NCBI GenBank assembly: GCA_002305965.1
Contig: DBRM01000080.1
Coordinates: forward strand, 70,240-122,710
Length of the DNA: 52,471 nt
Direction: 5' to 3'
DNA from: Syntrophomonas sp. UBA1368
GTDB taxonomy: Bacteria; Bacillota; Syntrophomonadia; Syntrophomonadales; Syntrophomonadaceae
Shown: positions 1-8,854 of the stretch, piece after piece
Layout: the number at the start of each line of letters is the position of its first letter
How positions within the stretch are numbered: the first letter of the stretch is position 1
Notes under the pieces: generated by a model
The model's database searches: none
What the model was told of the DNA's origin: nothing
Seen by the model: the letters and a program-made list of their open reading frames with translations, nothing else
Made by a program: the position numbers and the translations under genes

Positions 1-618
1 TTCAACACCAGGGAATTTGACGACCTGGTCAGAACCTTTTGTGTGAATCCCAATGGCTATGTGGTAATGGAAAATACCAATGGCATCATTACGGTTAATG
101 GTCATGCGTATGCTGATAAAAAAAGTGCCAACACCAATTTTGCCCTGTTGTTAAGCCAGGAGTTTACTGCGCCCTTTGATAAACCCATCATGTACGGACG
201 TTCCATTGCCAGCCTTGCCAATATGCTCAGCAAAGGCATCATCGTGCAGCGATACGGTGATCTTAAACGCGGCCGCCGGTCAACTGACAGCCGTCTGCAA
301 AGAGGCGTGGTGATCCCGACACTGAAAGGCGCCGTACCCGGAGATCTGTCATTGGTACTGCCCCATCGCTATATGGTTGGCATCAAAGAATGCCTTGAAG
401 CCCTGGACCGGGTGATGCCCGGTGTTTCCTGCGATCATACTTTACTGTATGGCATTGAGGCAAAATTTTATTCTGCCCGGCCTGAGCTGGATAACTCTTT
501 GCAAACTTATATCAAAGGCCTTTGGGCTATTGGAGATGGAGCAGGTGTTACGCGAGGTCTGATACAGGCCAGCGCTTCCGGAATACTGGCTGCCCGTTCC
601 ATATGTCAATCCAGCTAG
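1..618 (+). CDS. FAD-dependent dehydrogenase, C-terminal part (5' truncated)
   Basis: The reading frame is open from base 1 to the stop at 616-618, so the gene begins outside the window and only about 205 C-terminal residues are present. The tail contains a Gly-rich flavin-binding segment, GLWAIGDGAGVTRGLIQA, typical of the C-terminal FAD contact of the uncharacterised NAD(FAD)-utilising dehydrogenases (COG2509), followed by a short helix, ASGILAARSI. The middle segment GVVIPTLKGAVPGDLSLVLP also fits that family. The substrate is not known for the family. The gene converges on the MATE gene with only 8 bases between the stop codons, and no clear terminator is visible there. A GTG codon at 43 is an internal codon, not the start. 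Confidence 0.8.
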   Translation, partial: FNTREFDDLVRTFCVNPNGYVVMENTNGIITVNGHAYADKKSANTNFALLLSQEFTAPFDKPIMYGRSIASLANMLSKGIIVQRYGDLKRGRRSTDSRLQRGVVIPTLKGAVPGDLSLVLPHRYMVGIKECLEALDRVMPGVSCDHTLLYGIEAKFYSARPELDNSLQTYIKGLWAIGDGAGVTRGLIQASASGILAARSICQSS

Positions 619-626
619 CGCAGGTA

Positions 627-2039
627 TCAAAATTTCAGCCAGTCGGTGGTCCGCTTCCATAAATAATGTAAGTTCAATAGCATAATAAACCGCAGTTTAT
701 TTTTGACCTGTAATTGTCTCCATAACCAGATAAAAAAGAAAACCGATAAGATAAAGGCCAGCAATTCAGACAGGGAAAAAGCCAGCCAGACTCCGTTTAT
801 GCCGAAATATTGGGGCAAAATGATGATCAGAGGATAAAAAAACAATAAATTTCTGATTAAAGAAAACCACATCGCTGCAGCTCCTTTGCCAATGGCTTGC
901 AATACCGTATAAAGAATAACGATGGGTCCCATAAACGGCATGAATATTGTACCCAGGCGCATACAAGACATACCCAGGGAAATCAGGGTTTCATCCTTGG
1001 AAAACAAGCCAATGATCCAATGGGAATTATACTGCATCACGATGAAAGCCCCTATGGTGAAAAAAGCAGCCAGGACAGAAGTTTTCACCAATACCTCTTT
1101 GACCCGATCCAGATTCCCGCTGCCATACGCGAATCCGGCAATAGGCATTGCACCTTGTGTCAGGCCGTATACCGGCATATAAAACAATGACCTGCTCCTT
1201 AAGAAAATTCCCAGTGCAGCAATCCCATGGTTGCCATATCCGATCAACACCTTATTCAATACCGCCATAACAAAAACACCTACCAGCTCCATGATGATCG
1301 TAGGAAAGCCGACCTTAAAGATATCATGGATTACCGTAAATCTGAATTTAAAATGTCTCAGGCGCCAATCCATGTGGTCCTGGTTGTTGGCGATTGCAGT
1401 TATTACCTGTAGAGAGCAAATCATCTGTGCCAGTACCGTAGCCAGTGCTGAACCATTAAGCCCCATCCCTTTAACCGGGCCAAAGCCAAAAATCAAAAGC
1501 GGATCCAGGGCAACATTGATTAAAATGCCGGTCAATGCAACGATCATAGGCAGAAAAGTGTTACCTTCCCCCTGTATCACACTGCCTAATATAATAGGAA
1601 TAAAAATAAAAATGGATCCAAATAAAATGATCTGCAGGTATTCTTTTATCATCAAGAACAGGTCCGGTTTACAGCCAACCAGATATAAAAGATCACTAAG
1701 ATAGAATCTGGCGATAACGATTGCCATCAAACCATACAGGATGCATATCAAAACTCCGTGCCAGGCAATATTGTCTGCCCTTTTCAGATCGCCGGCACCA
1801 AGTGTGCGGGCAATCACAGATGTCAGTCCGACACCGGTGGCAGAAGCGATGGATACCAGGCATACCTGTATCGGTACAGAGAAGGTCAGCGCTGCCAGAG
1901 ATATTGTTCCCAGTCTGGCTACGAAAAACGTGTCAACCAGGCTGAACAGAGAATAGATGAGCATACCTGCCGCGGCCGGAAAGGATAGTCTGCATAGTAA
2001 AAATGCGATGTTGCCATGAAGCAGTTGGTGATTATTAAT
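627..2039 (-). CDS. MATE family multidrug/sodium antiporter
   Basis: Polytopic membrane protein of the MATE (MatE) family, which exports cationic drugs or metabolites using a Na+ or H+ gradient. The first transmembrane helix carries the family pattern PAAAGMLIYSLFSLVDTFFV, and about 12 hydrophobic segments follow, with the usual two-fold repeat. The first ATG is at 1964, but it lies inside helix 1. The frame stays open upstream for about 25 codons encoding plausible family sequence (LLCRLSFPAAAGM) until a TAG at 2057-2055. There is no ATG, GTG or TTG in that stretch. A strong Shine-Dalgarno (AGGAGG, about 2056-2051) sits about 11 bases before an ATT codon at 2039, which I take as the start. 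A sequencing or assembly slip in the adjacent G run is the alternative. It lies just downstream of comEC on the same strand. Confidence 0.85.
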   Translation of the reverse strand: MNNHQLLHGNIAFLLCRLSFPAAAGMLIYSLFSLVDTFFVARLGTISLAALTFSVPIQVCLVSIASATGVGLTSVIARTLGAGDLKRADNIAWHGVLICILYGLMAIVIARFYLSDLLYLVGCKPDLFLMIKEYLQIILFGSIFIFIPIILGSVIQGEGNTFLPMIVALTGILINVALDPLLIFGFGPVKGMGLNGSALATVLAQMICSLQVITAIANNQDHMDWRLRHFKFRFTVIHDIFKVGFPTIIMELVGVFVMAVLNKVLIGYGNHGIAALGIFLRSRSLFYMPVYGLTQGAMPIAGFAYGSGNLDRVKEVLVKTSVLAAFFTIGAFIVMQYNSHWIIGLFSKDETLISLGMSCMRLGTIFMPFMGPIVILYTVLQAIGKGAAAMWFSLIRNLLFFYPLIIILPQYFGINGVWLAFSLSELLAFILSVFFFIWLWRQLQVKNKLRFIMLLNLHYLWKRTTDWLKF

Positions 2040-2086
2040 ATTATCGCCCCCCTCCTAAAATATGAGGAAAGAACGGATAATATTAT

Positions 2087-4375
2087 TTATTGGTTTACTT
2101 TCGGAGCTTGTTTGAATGTTTCAACCCTGCCGGTACTGTCAAAATAAATATTGCCTTGCTGGTCCGTTCGCAGTGTTTTGATCTTTTGTTCTTCCAAAAG
2201 CTGTAGTACCTCTGGATGAGGGTGGCCAAAGTTGTTGTTCCCCACACAGATTACTGCCCACTCCGGGTTTGACTGGCAGTAAAATTTTTCACTGAGGGAA
2301 TAGCGGCTGCCGTGATGGGGTACTTTTACAATGTCTGCAGGAGATACAACTCCTTGCCCGGTGATCTCTTCCAGTTGATCCTGGTTCAAATCACCTGCTA
2401 ACAAGACTGACCAGTCTGGCATTCCGATCTCTAATACCAAAGATTGCTGATTATAATCTGATGTACTTACTGAATGGGCTTCAGGGTATAGAACTTTAAT
2501 CGTGAAGTCCTCTTCTATCTTCACCACCTGTCCCTGCTTAAGCGGTATTATTTTCCCTTGTTTACTTGCCGTCAAAGCTTTTATTTTGTTATATTCCGGT
2601 ACATCAGCAACACTTTGCGGAATACCCAGATAACTGATCTTTAATTCCTCTGCCACTTTTTCCAAACCGGTAAGATGGTCTGTATCCGGATGAGAATTGA
2701 CAGCCATATAGATCTCCCTGATCCCGCGATGATGTAAATACGGCAGCAAGCGAGTGGAAGCAACATCATAGAATTGGCTGCCGCCGCCATCCACCAGAAT
2801 GAATTTCCCTTGAGGGGTTTTGATCAATATGCTGTCGCCCTGCCCTACATCAATAAATACGGCTTCTGCGACTCCACGGTTGTAAATGCCGGCTGGCAGG
2901 CATAATCCGGTGATGCATATTAAAATCATAAAAAGGCCTGCCAATAAATACCGCACTTTTATGAAACCTTCCGTTGCCCAAAGCGTTAAAGCCAATCCGG
3001 CATAATATATAACGATGGCAATTATAGAAGGAGTAGCTACCCAAATATATGCCAGGGGCAGGTTTTTGAAAATAGCATTGGACTGGATAATAATCTCGTT
3101 AAAAACACCGGCCGGATAGATGATAAGTGTGGCCAGACCGGGCAAGAAAGGAGCGGCTGCCAGGGCAAAAAAACCTAAAATGACGCTTAATCCTGCTGCA
3201 TAAGTAATGATAATATTGCTTACTATTGATACCGGGGACAATATATTGAAATGCCAGGCGATGAGCGGTATGACTGCCAGTTGTGCGCTTAACGGGATCA
3301 AGATCAGATCCCAGAAAAACTGATGATGATTGACCCGCTGCCTTAAGATGGGGAAAATATAAACCAGTCCGAATGTTGCCAGGAAGGAGAGCTGGAAAGA
3401 GATTTTGAACAGTGCCTGCGGGTCTAACAGCAGAATAATAATGCCTGCCAGGCCCAGACTGTTTAGCATCTGGTTTTCTCGTCCAAAGTAATACGCAGCC
3501 AGACCCGTCACTGCCATCAAAGATGCCCTTACCACCGATACCGGCCATCCCGTCAGGGTGCCATACAGAACGATCAGGGTAATGCTGAACAAAAACTTGT
3601 TCCGCTTGGACATCTTAAGCAAAGTGGTAATCCAACCGCATAATATCACTAAAAATCCCACATGCAGGCCTGATACGGAAAAGATATGAATGATCCCGGT
3701 TTTTTGATAATCGTTATACTGCTCATCACCGATACCATCAACCTTCCCCAGCAGCATCCCCAGCATTACTGCCGCTTCCTGGGGTGTAAGGGCAGCATTA
3801 ATCACTTCCACTCCTTGCCTGCGAAAGGAATTGATCCCCTGATACAGACCCGAAGCAGGCTGTATCATCACAATATCAGCCTGGTTCTCTACCGACAGGG
3901 TATAAAAAATATTCTCATGCTGTAAATAGGCAGGATAATTGAATTGCCCGGGATTGCCGGGAGGTGCAGGCGGTTTCAGCGATCCGGTGATCTGTATTCT
4001 GTCACCCCGCTCAAGTTCACAGCTGAATCTCAGGAATACCTGAACTTTTCTCAAGTATTGATTGGGATGATCCGTTTTCAGCACAAACTTCCCCGTATCC
4101 GCATCATTTTCAGGGTAATTGCTGACGATCCCTTCGATCTTAAAGCTTTCTGCTGCAGGCAGGGCTTCGGGGATTTCCTTCCAGCTCAAATTCGCCAGTA
4201 TAACGCCGACGATCAGAATGATGGCAGCATAAACGGCCAGGCGTGAATAGGAAGTAAAAGCAAAGACCAACAGTAATATTCCAAGCAATGTAAAATAAAT
4301 CAGCCACAACTTATAAAACCCCAGCAACAATGATACAGCCAGGGCTATAAATACATAAAAAATTGATTTTTCCAT
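2087..4375 (-). CDS. comEC: ComEC/Rec2 DNA internalisation channel
   Basis: 762-residue membrane protein that carries single-stranded DNA across the cytoplasmic membrane during natural transformation. The N-terminus has several membrane helices followed by the ComEC soluble segment (RGDRIQITGSLKPPAPPGNP, about residues 123-142). A central competence domain with multiple helices includes the HIFSVSGLHVGFL motif. The last about 250 residues form a metallo-beta-lactamase-like domain with VDVGQGD-type (FIDVGQGDSILI), metal-binding SHPDTDHLTG and PHHGSRYS motifs. The length is normal for the fused three-domain form. It follows comEA with 17 bases between them, forming the usual comEA-comEC operon; comEB is absent. 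Whether the organism is transformable cannot be told from the sequence. Confidence 0.95.
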   Translation of the reverse strand: MEKSIFYVFIALAVSLLLGFYKLWLIYFTLLGILLLVFAFTSYSRLAVYAAIILIVGVILANLSWKEIPEALPAAESFKIEGIVSNYPENDADTGKFVLKTDHPNQYLRKVQVFLRFSCELERGDRIQITGSLKPPAPPGNPGQFNYPAYLQHENIFYTLSVENQADIVMIQPASGLYQGINSFRRQGVEVINAALTPQEAAVMLGMLLGKVDGIGDEQYNDYQKTGIIHIFSVSGLHVGFLVILCGWITTLLKMSKRNKFLFSITLIVLYGTLTGWPVSVVRASLMAVTGLAAYYFGRENQMLNSLGLAGIIILLLDPQALFKISFQLSFLATFGLVYIFPILRQRVNHHQFFWDLILIPLSAQLAVIPLIAWHFNILSPVSIVSNIIITYAAGLSVILGFFALAAAPFLPGLATLIIYPAGVFNEIIIQSNAIFKNLPLAYIWVATPSIIAIVIYYAGLALTLWATEGFIKVRYLLAGLFMILICITGLCLPAGIYNRGVAEAVFIDVGQGDSILIKTPQGKFILVDGGGSQFYDVASTRLLPYLHHRGIREIYMAVNSHPDTDHLTGLEKVAEELKISYLGIPQSVADVPEYNKIKALTASKQGKIIPLKQGQVVKIEEDFTIKVLYPEAHSVSTSDYNQQSLVLEIGMPDWSVLLAGDLNQDQLEEITGQGVVSPADIVKVPHHGSRYSLSEKFYCQSNPEWAVICVGNNNFGHPHPEVLQLLEEQKIKTLRTDQQGNIYFDSTGRVETFKQAPKVNQ

Positions 4376-4392
4376 ACATTTGTCCTGCCGTA

Positions 4393-5010
4393 TTACTTGA
4401 CCGTAATCTTTTCCTTTATATCTGCATATCTTTTTTCACCAATGCCGCTCACATTTTTAATTTCTTCTATGGTTTTAAACAGACCATTAGCCTCCCGGTA
4501 ATCAATGATCCGCTGGGCCAATACCGGGCCGATTCCATTTAGATTAGCCGTCAGTTCATCCGCTGAAGCTTTATTGATATTGACCTTGCCGTTTTTATCT
4601 ACTGCAGAAGCAGAAAATAATATCTCCTCCTGCGGTCCTTCCATTTCGCCAAGGGCAGGAACATATATTGTTTCTTCGTCCTTAAGAATACGCGCCATTT
4701 CCATATATTTCAGTTCAGCATTTTCCAGGGGACATGCCAGCTCAATAGCCTCATATATTCTGGCCCCGGAAGAAAAAGTATAGACTCCCGGATTCTTTAC
4801 CTCCCCTGTAATATATACTTTAATCTCGGTTTCTTTTTCGGCAGGTTCAGTATTTTCTTCGTCTTCTTCCTGTTCCCCGGTAATACTGAGTGTCAAGTCT
4901 TCGGCATCGCTTAAACGAGCTTGTTTCATCTCTGCATATTTAACTCCGCCAGCAAAAGCAAAAATCAGGATAATTACGAATACAGCAAGAATTCTTTTAT
5001 CAAGCCCCAT
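4393..5010 (-). CDS. comEA: ComEA DNA receptor (SLBB + helix-hairpin-helix)
   Basis: 205-residue membrane-anchored DNA-binding protein for competence. Residues about 5-25 form one membrane anchor (ILAVFVIILIFAFAGGV). An acidic linker follows (residues about 45-62), then a SLBB domain (KVYITGEVKNPGVYTFSSG), then a C-terminal helix-hairpin-helix pair, KVNINKASADELTANLNGIG and a second copy ending in VSGIGEKRYADIKEKI. This is the standard ComEA layout. The ATG at 5010 has a purine-rich site AAAGGGGTG just upstream. It delivers DNA to ComEC, which is encoded next. Confidence 0.93.
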   Translation of the reverse strand: MGLDKRILAVFVIILIFAFAGGVKYAEMKQARLSDAEDLTLSITGEQEEDEENTEPAEKETEIKVYITGEVKNPGVYTFSSGARIYEAIELACPLENAELKYMEMARILKDEETIYVPALGEMEGPQEEILFSASAVDKNGKVNINKASADELTANLNGIGPVLAQRIIDYREANGLFKTIEEIKNVSGIGEKRYADIKEKITVK

Positions 5011-5212
5011 CCATTTTCACCCCTTTATTGTATCATTCTATTGATTATGTTAAATTCCTCCATATTTTTTGAATGAACGAGTTTCAGCAGTTCGCTTCTC
5101 TATCTTCGTCTCACCAGCGGATAGCGGATCCAGGCAGATAACCAAATATGCACACAATATTTAATTTGAGCTTCTTAACATGAAAGTTGTAACAGGAAGG
5201 CAAAAAAGGCAG

Positions 5213-5242
5213 CAAAAAGCAGGAGCGTAAGCTCCTGCTTTT
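5213..5242 (-). terminator. Rho-independent terminator of hup
   Basis: Perfect 8-bp stem GCAGGAGC/GCTCCTGC with a GTAA loop, flanked by A's on the plus strand so that the minus-strand transcript ends in U's. It begins about 10 bases past the hup stop codon. Confidence 0.85.
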
Positions 5243-5251
5243 ATAAGTTAA

Positions 5252-5578
5252 TTATTTCTTTGCTTTTTTAGGTGCAGCTTTGGCGGCTTTTTTAGCGCCT
5301 TTTTTAGCTACAACAGCTTCTTTAAGAGACTTGCCGGGTTTAAATGCAGGAACTCTGGTAGCAGGAACTTTAATCTCCTGACCTGTAGCTGGGCTGATAA
5401 CTTTTCTTTCTTTGCGATCACGGACTTCGAAGCTTCCAAATCCAATAATCTGCACTTTGTCGCCATTGGCTAAGGCCTGTTGAATGGTGTCCACTACGGC
5501 ATCCAACACTTTTGCTGCGTCTTTTTGGGTAATTTCTGCTTTCTCAGCAAGTGATTTTACAAGTTCCGATTTGTTCAC
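5252..5578 (-). CDS. hup: HU-family DNA-binding protein with basic C-terminal tail
   Basis: Histone-like nucleoid protein that binds and bends DNA as a dimer. The N-terminal 90 residues are a normal HU: MNKSELVKSLAEKAEITQKD start, core GFGSFEVRDRKERKVISPATG, and the DNA-contacting arm ending in PAFKPGKSLKEAV. After that a tail of about 18 residues made almost only of Lys, Ala and Pro (KKGAKKAAKAAPKKAKK) extends the protein to 108 residues, whereas ordinary HU is about 90. Such histone-H1-like tails usually add non-specific DNA affinity. The start is GTG at 5578 with GGGAGG about 10 bases upstream. It is a single-gene unit with its own terminator. Confidence 0.95.
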   Translation of the reverse strand: MNKSELVKSLAEKAEITQKDAAKVLDAVVDTIQQALANGDKVQIIGFGSFEVRDRKERKVISPATGQEIKVPATRVPAFKPGKSLKEAVVAKKGAKKAAKAAPKKAKK

Positions 5579-5838
5579 GACATAATCCTCCCTTTAAAAT
5601 TAATTAGGTATATTTTTCTATATTCCGCAAAAAAGCGGTAAATCCTGCTATTTAATTCAATTTTTTTTATAATTTTTAATTTTTTTTTAATATGTTTAAG
5701 TCATCTATATTCATTCTGCCAATTCATGAGCGATTTTATACATTGGAAACCCCATATTATTGGGTTTTTAATTAAAACAATCTGTTTTTTCTATTTCAAG
5801 TCATGATTATCTGGGCATTAAAGAATGGGTCCAATTTT

Positions 5839-6951
5839 TTATAAATATTTAAAGACCGGTTGGTTTTGCAGGGTAATTATTTCGATCTCATGGTCCGGGT
5901 GTATTTGTGACGATAATAAGCTTTTCAGATACGGAACAATGATTTGTTCTGTGCCCTGATGACCGGCATCAATCACCGCCAGTCCATTTCGAATTGCTTC
6001 CTGCGCCTCATGATATTTGACATCACCGGTGATCAGCAAGTCAATATCCTGATTAATAATTTTATTGAGTAAACTGATCCCGGCACCGCCGATGACTGCA
6101 ACCCTGCGAATCTTTTTATCAAGGCTGCCTGCTGCTTTTACGATATCCTGATCCAGGACGGCCTTTACCTGCTCTACACAGGTTCTTAAATCAACCGGTT
6201 CAGGCCAAAGGCCTTTTCTCCCAATACTATATATTTTGCCCCGGTTAAGCAGCGGATATATATCGTAAGCTGCTTCTTCGTAGGGATGTGCCTCAATCAT
6301 TGCTTTTACGATCCTTGTTATATCATGCTCATAGGCGATGGTCTCCAGACGGTACTCCTCTACCGTTTCCAGCTTCCCTTTTGTGCCTAAAAACGGGTGC
6401 GTTCCCTCCAATGGCAAAAAGGTTCCCATTCCTGGAGTCCGGAAACTGCAATCCGAGTAGCTGCCAATATGTCCTGCCCCGGCCTGATGAATCGCTTCTC
6501 TGACCTGCTCAATATGGGTAAAGGGAACAAATACGGTCAGTTTAACCAATCTGTCTTCACAGCCGGTATATAGCGGCTGTATGTTTTTCAGCCCCAGCTT
6601 TTCCGCCAATACCTGATTCATTCCTGCTTCAGCAGCATCCAGATTGGTATGAGCAGAATAAACGGCCACATCAGAGGTGATGATAGCTTTCAACAGTCTC
6701 CCATCCGGTTTATTGTAGTTTATATTTTTGATGGCTTTGAAAAAAAGCGGATGATGGGTAATGATCAAATCGGCCTCTGCTTTTATAGCTTCTTCTGCGG
6801 TTTGCTGGTCCAGATCCAGCGTAATTGCTATTTTTTTTACTTCTTTTTCCCGGGAGCCTGTCTGCAGACCTACATTATCCCATTCTTCAGCCAGGTAAAG
6901 CGGAAAATTCTTCTCCATAATGGCAATTATATCCTTTACTTTAACCGTCAA
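5839..6951 (-). CDS. Nif3-like dinuclear metal-centre protein
   Basis: 370-residue member of the Nif3/YqfO (DUF34) family, often mis-annotated as GTP cyclohydrolase I type 2. Metal ligands are visible at ADLIITHHPLFFK (about residue 60), the SAHTNLDAA motif (about 100), and DAGHQGTEQ near the C-terminus. The central insert (about residues 130-230, with EAHPYEEAAYDIY) is the PII/CutA-like domain found in the long Firmicute form. The biochemical role is unsettled; it forms hexameric toroids in known structures. It overlaps trmK by 11 bases, the same order as in Bacillus (trmK-yqfO), so the two are cotranscribed. Confidence 0.93.
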   Translation of the reverse strand: MTVKVKDIIAIMEKNFPLYLAEEWDNVGLQTGSREKEVKKIAITLDLDQQTAEEAIKAEADLIITHHPLFFKAIKNINYNKPDGRLLKAIITSDVAVYSAHTNLDAAEAGMNQVLAEKLGLKNIQPLYTGCEDRLVKLTVFVPFTHIEQVREAIHQAGAGHIGSYSDCSFRTPGMGTFLPLEGTHPFLGTKGKLETVEEYRLETIAYEHDITRIVKAMIEAHPYEEAAYDIYPLLNRGKIYSIGRKGLWPEPVDLRTCVEQVKAVLDQDIVKAAGSLDKKIRRVAVIGGAGISLLNKIINQDIDLLITGDVKYHEAQEAIRNGLAVIDAGHQGTEQIIVPYLKSLLSSQIHPDHEIEIITLQNQPVFKYL

Positions 6952-7633
6952 GTAAAATCTCCTCCAGCTTTCTTATTTTCTCTGCATATTGCTGCTTTAA
7001 TGCCCCGCTTCGGCCGGTCTCAGCATGAGCCAATCCTGCCGCTGCCGAGCGATACTTCTTCAGCCAGGAATATAAATATTCCTTCACCACAGCCTGCTGA
7101 AAATCCTTCAGGATAAGAGGTCCGATATCCATTTCCAGCGGTGACAGGTGATAGGGACATTCTCCCGGACAAGTGCTTAATATAATAAACAGCCGCTGGT
7201 TTTCCCTGACAACTTTCTCTTGTAATAGCGGCCATCCCTGTGCGGCTAAAAACTGTCTTACCCTCTGGGGTTTACTCATGGGCTGAAGGACATAATGGCT
7301 AAAACTTCGCGATTTTTCCAAATCATAAGTCAGGATATCCACGATGGTATCTCCCCCCATCCCGGCCAGAATAACATTGAATGCTTCTCCTTTTTCCAGT
7401 ACCTGCAGGCCGTTTCCCTTGCGTACATCGATCTTATCATGGAATAAGCTTGAAGCTGCTGCATGATGAGCTCTTAAAAAGGGCCCTTCATTCAGATCGC
7501 TGATGATCATATCAGGAACCATGCCTTTTTCCAGCATATATAAAGCCAGTTGGGCATGATCAGTTCCTATATCAGCGGCAGTCTTGTCCGGCTTGATCAT
7601 TTCAGCAATTGCAGCGATTCTGGTATAATCCAT
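6941..7633 (-). CDS. trmK: tRNA (adenine(22)-N(1))-methyltransferase TrmK
   Basis: 230-residue Rossmann-fold SAM methyltransferase that makes m1A22 in tRNA. The SAM site motif is AADIGTDHAQLALYM (residues about 19-33), followed by the acidic strand end MIISDLNEGP and the catalytic-loop region FNVILAGMGGDTIVDIL with QPMSKPQRVRQFL after it, all diagnostic of the YqfN/TrmK family. The C-terminus has a helical coiled region (WLKKYRSAAAGLAHAETG). It starts at ATG 7633 and overlaps the Nif3-like gene downstream. Family identification is strong; the exact modified nucleotide is taken from B. subtilis. Confidence 0.93.
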   Translation of the reverse strand: MDYTRIAAIAEMIKPDKTAADIGTDHAQLALYMLEKGMVPDMIISDLNEGPFLRAHHAAASSLFHDKIDVRKGNGLQVLEKGEAFNVILAGMGGDTIVDILTYDLEKSRSFSHYVLQPMSKPQRVRQFLAAQGWPLLQEKVVRENQRLFIILSTCPGECPYHLSPLEMDIGPLILKDFQQAVVKEYLYSWLKKYRSAAAGLAHAETGRSGALKQQYAEKIRKLEEILLDG

Positions 7634-7812
7634 CCACCTAATCCTTCTTCTTTTCTTATCTTATAATAGCGGGATAACCCTTTTAAAAGCAAGCTTTCCC
7701 GCCATGCAGAAGCAGACCTGATCCATATACGCATATTCAGGTTCGAAACCGGCATTAGCCTGTCCGCTATTCAATGGAAACCCGGTTTTAAAAAGCCGCA
7801 TGAAACTTGGCA

Positions 7813-7841
7813 TTGCTTATTTTCAGCCGGCAGATTATAAT
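7813..7841 (+). promoter_or_regulatory. Sigma-A-type promoter for the thiamin transporter operon
   Basis: TTGCTT (7813-7818) and a perfect TATAAT (7836-7841) are separated by 17 bases, and the TPP riboswitch begins about 15 bases downstream. The rest of 7634-7812, between trmK and this promoter, shows no gene that I can support. Confidence 0.7.
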
Positions 7842-7855
7842 GTTTTTAATTAAAT

Positions 7856-7946
7856 ATAAGGGGTGCTGAATTAATTCGGCTGAGAGTGGGCTTGTGAGTC
7901 CTAACCCTTTGAACCTGATCTGGGTAATGCCAGCGTAGGAACATTT
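7856..7946 (+). ncRNA. TPP (THI-box) riboswitch
   Basis: The conserved thiamin-pyrophosphate aptamer is plain: GGGGTGC at the 5' side, CTGAGAGTGGG, then ACCCTTTGAACCTGATCTGG followed by GTAATGCCAGCGTAGGAA. These make up the P2-P5 elements in the right order and spacing. It sits between the promoter at 7813-7841 and a rho-independent terminator, ahead of the transporter genes. Binding of TPP is therefore expected to stop transcription early, so the transporter is made only when thiamin is short. Confidence 0.95.
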
Positions 7947-7956
7947 GATTTGTTGT

Positions 7957-7996
7957 TAAACTGCACTGACTTTATCTGTCGGGAGCAGTTTTTTAT
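7957..7996 (+). terminator. Riboswitch expression-platform terminator
   Basis: Stem AAACTGC (7958-7964)/GCAGTTT (7985-7991) with an inner GAC/GTC pair, followed by TTTTATT. It lies just after the TPP aptamer and before the first ORF, as expected for a transcriptional OFF switch. Confidence 0.8.
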
Positions 7997-8046
7997 TTGG
8001 TCAAAAGTGGATAATAAGTGGCTGAATCAGCAGCAGGTGGATTACA

Positions 8047-8835
8047 TTGAAAAAGCAAAATAACTTTATCGAATATGCGCCTTATGTGGTATTTCTTATA
8101 CTACTCATGCTGTGGGAAATAATTGTCATGGTCAGGAATATTCCTGCCTGGCTTTTACCTTCTCCCACCCAAATACTGCTGGCGATTTTGGAATTCAAAT
8201 CACTTTTGTTAACCCATACCCTGGCAACATTGGGGGAAGCCATGGCAGGGTATGTAATAGCCATCAGCCTGGCTTTTATGATTGCACTGGTGTTAAATAA
8301 TTGCCGCTGGCTTATGTCAGGTTTTTATCCGCTGCTGGTGGCAACCCAGACGATCCCGCTGATCGTGCTGGCTATACTGCTGCCGATATGGTTTGGTTTT
8401 GGTCTGCTGCCCAAGATCATTATCGTAGTAACCGTTTGTTTCTTCCCTATCGTTATCAATCTTATGAACGGTCTGGCGTCGGTTGACAGGGACCAGTTGA
8501 ACCTGTTTCGTTCCATGGGTGCCAAACCGCTGCAAACTTTCTTTATGATCAAACTGCCGGCCGCTGCTCCTGCTTTTTTCTCCGGTTTGAGAATATCTGC
8601 CACCTATAGCATCATGGCAGCAGTCATAAGCGAATGGGTAGGAGCCAGACAAGGCCTGGGTTATTTCATGACCATCGCGCAAAAAAGCTTTCGGATCGAT
8701 CAGGTTTTAGCTGCGGTAACGATCATCTGTATATTGAGTCTGCTGCTGGTCAAGATCGTTGATTGGGCTGAATACTTGCTGGTCCCCTGGAATCGCAGGC
8801 TATATGAATATGATGAAAATACAGACAAACCGTAA
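8047..8835 (+). CDS. thiX: ABC transporter permease, thiamin-precursor type (ThiX-like)
   Basis: 262-residue inner-membrane permease of the binding-protein-dependent family (SsuC/TauC/ThiX type) with about six helices. The EAA-type cytoplasmic loop is visible in the segment NLFRSMGAKPLQTFFMIKLP, which docks to the ATPase. The start is TTG at 8047, six bases after AGGTGG. Being first behind a TPP riboswitch and in an operon with an NMT1/THI5-like binding protein and an ATPase, it most likely imports a pyrimidine precursor of thiamin (HMP or formylaminopyrimidine). The substrate comes from context, not from residues I can check. Confidence 0.88.
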   Translation: MKKQNNFIEYAPYVVFLILLMLWEIIVMVRNIPAWLLPSPTQILLAILEFKSLLLTHTLATLGEAMAGYVIAISLAFMIALVLNNCRWLMSGFYPLLVATQTIPLIVLAILLPIWFGFGLLPKIIIVVTVCFFPIVINLMNGLASVDRDQLNLFRSMGAKPLQTFFMIKLPAAAPAFFSGLRISATYSIMAAVISEWVGARQGLGYFMTIAQKSFRIDQVLAAVTIICILSLLLVKIVDWAEYLLVPWNRRLYEYDENTDKP

Positions 8836-8854
8836 TGAAAAGGAGGAGAATATT

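Noticed and set aside
1231..1704. 157-codon plus-strand ORF opposite the MATE gene
   Set aside because: Antisense shadow of membrane helices; no start signal.
3099..3548. 149-codon minus-strand ORF inside comEC
   Set aside because: Alternative frame of the same strand within a well-supported gene; no family resemblance.
5746..5772. Hairpin AAACCC/GGGTTT as terminator of the hup upstream region
   Set aside because: The T-run is on the plus strand, where no gene ends; for the minus strand it has no U-tail.
8317..8682. Minus-strand ORF of 121 codons inside thiX
   Set aside because: Shadow of the permease gene with repetitive His/Gln/Arg-rich composition and no ribosome site.
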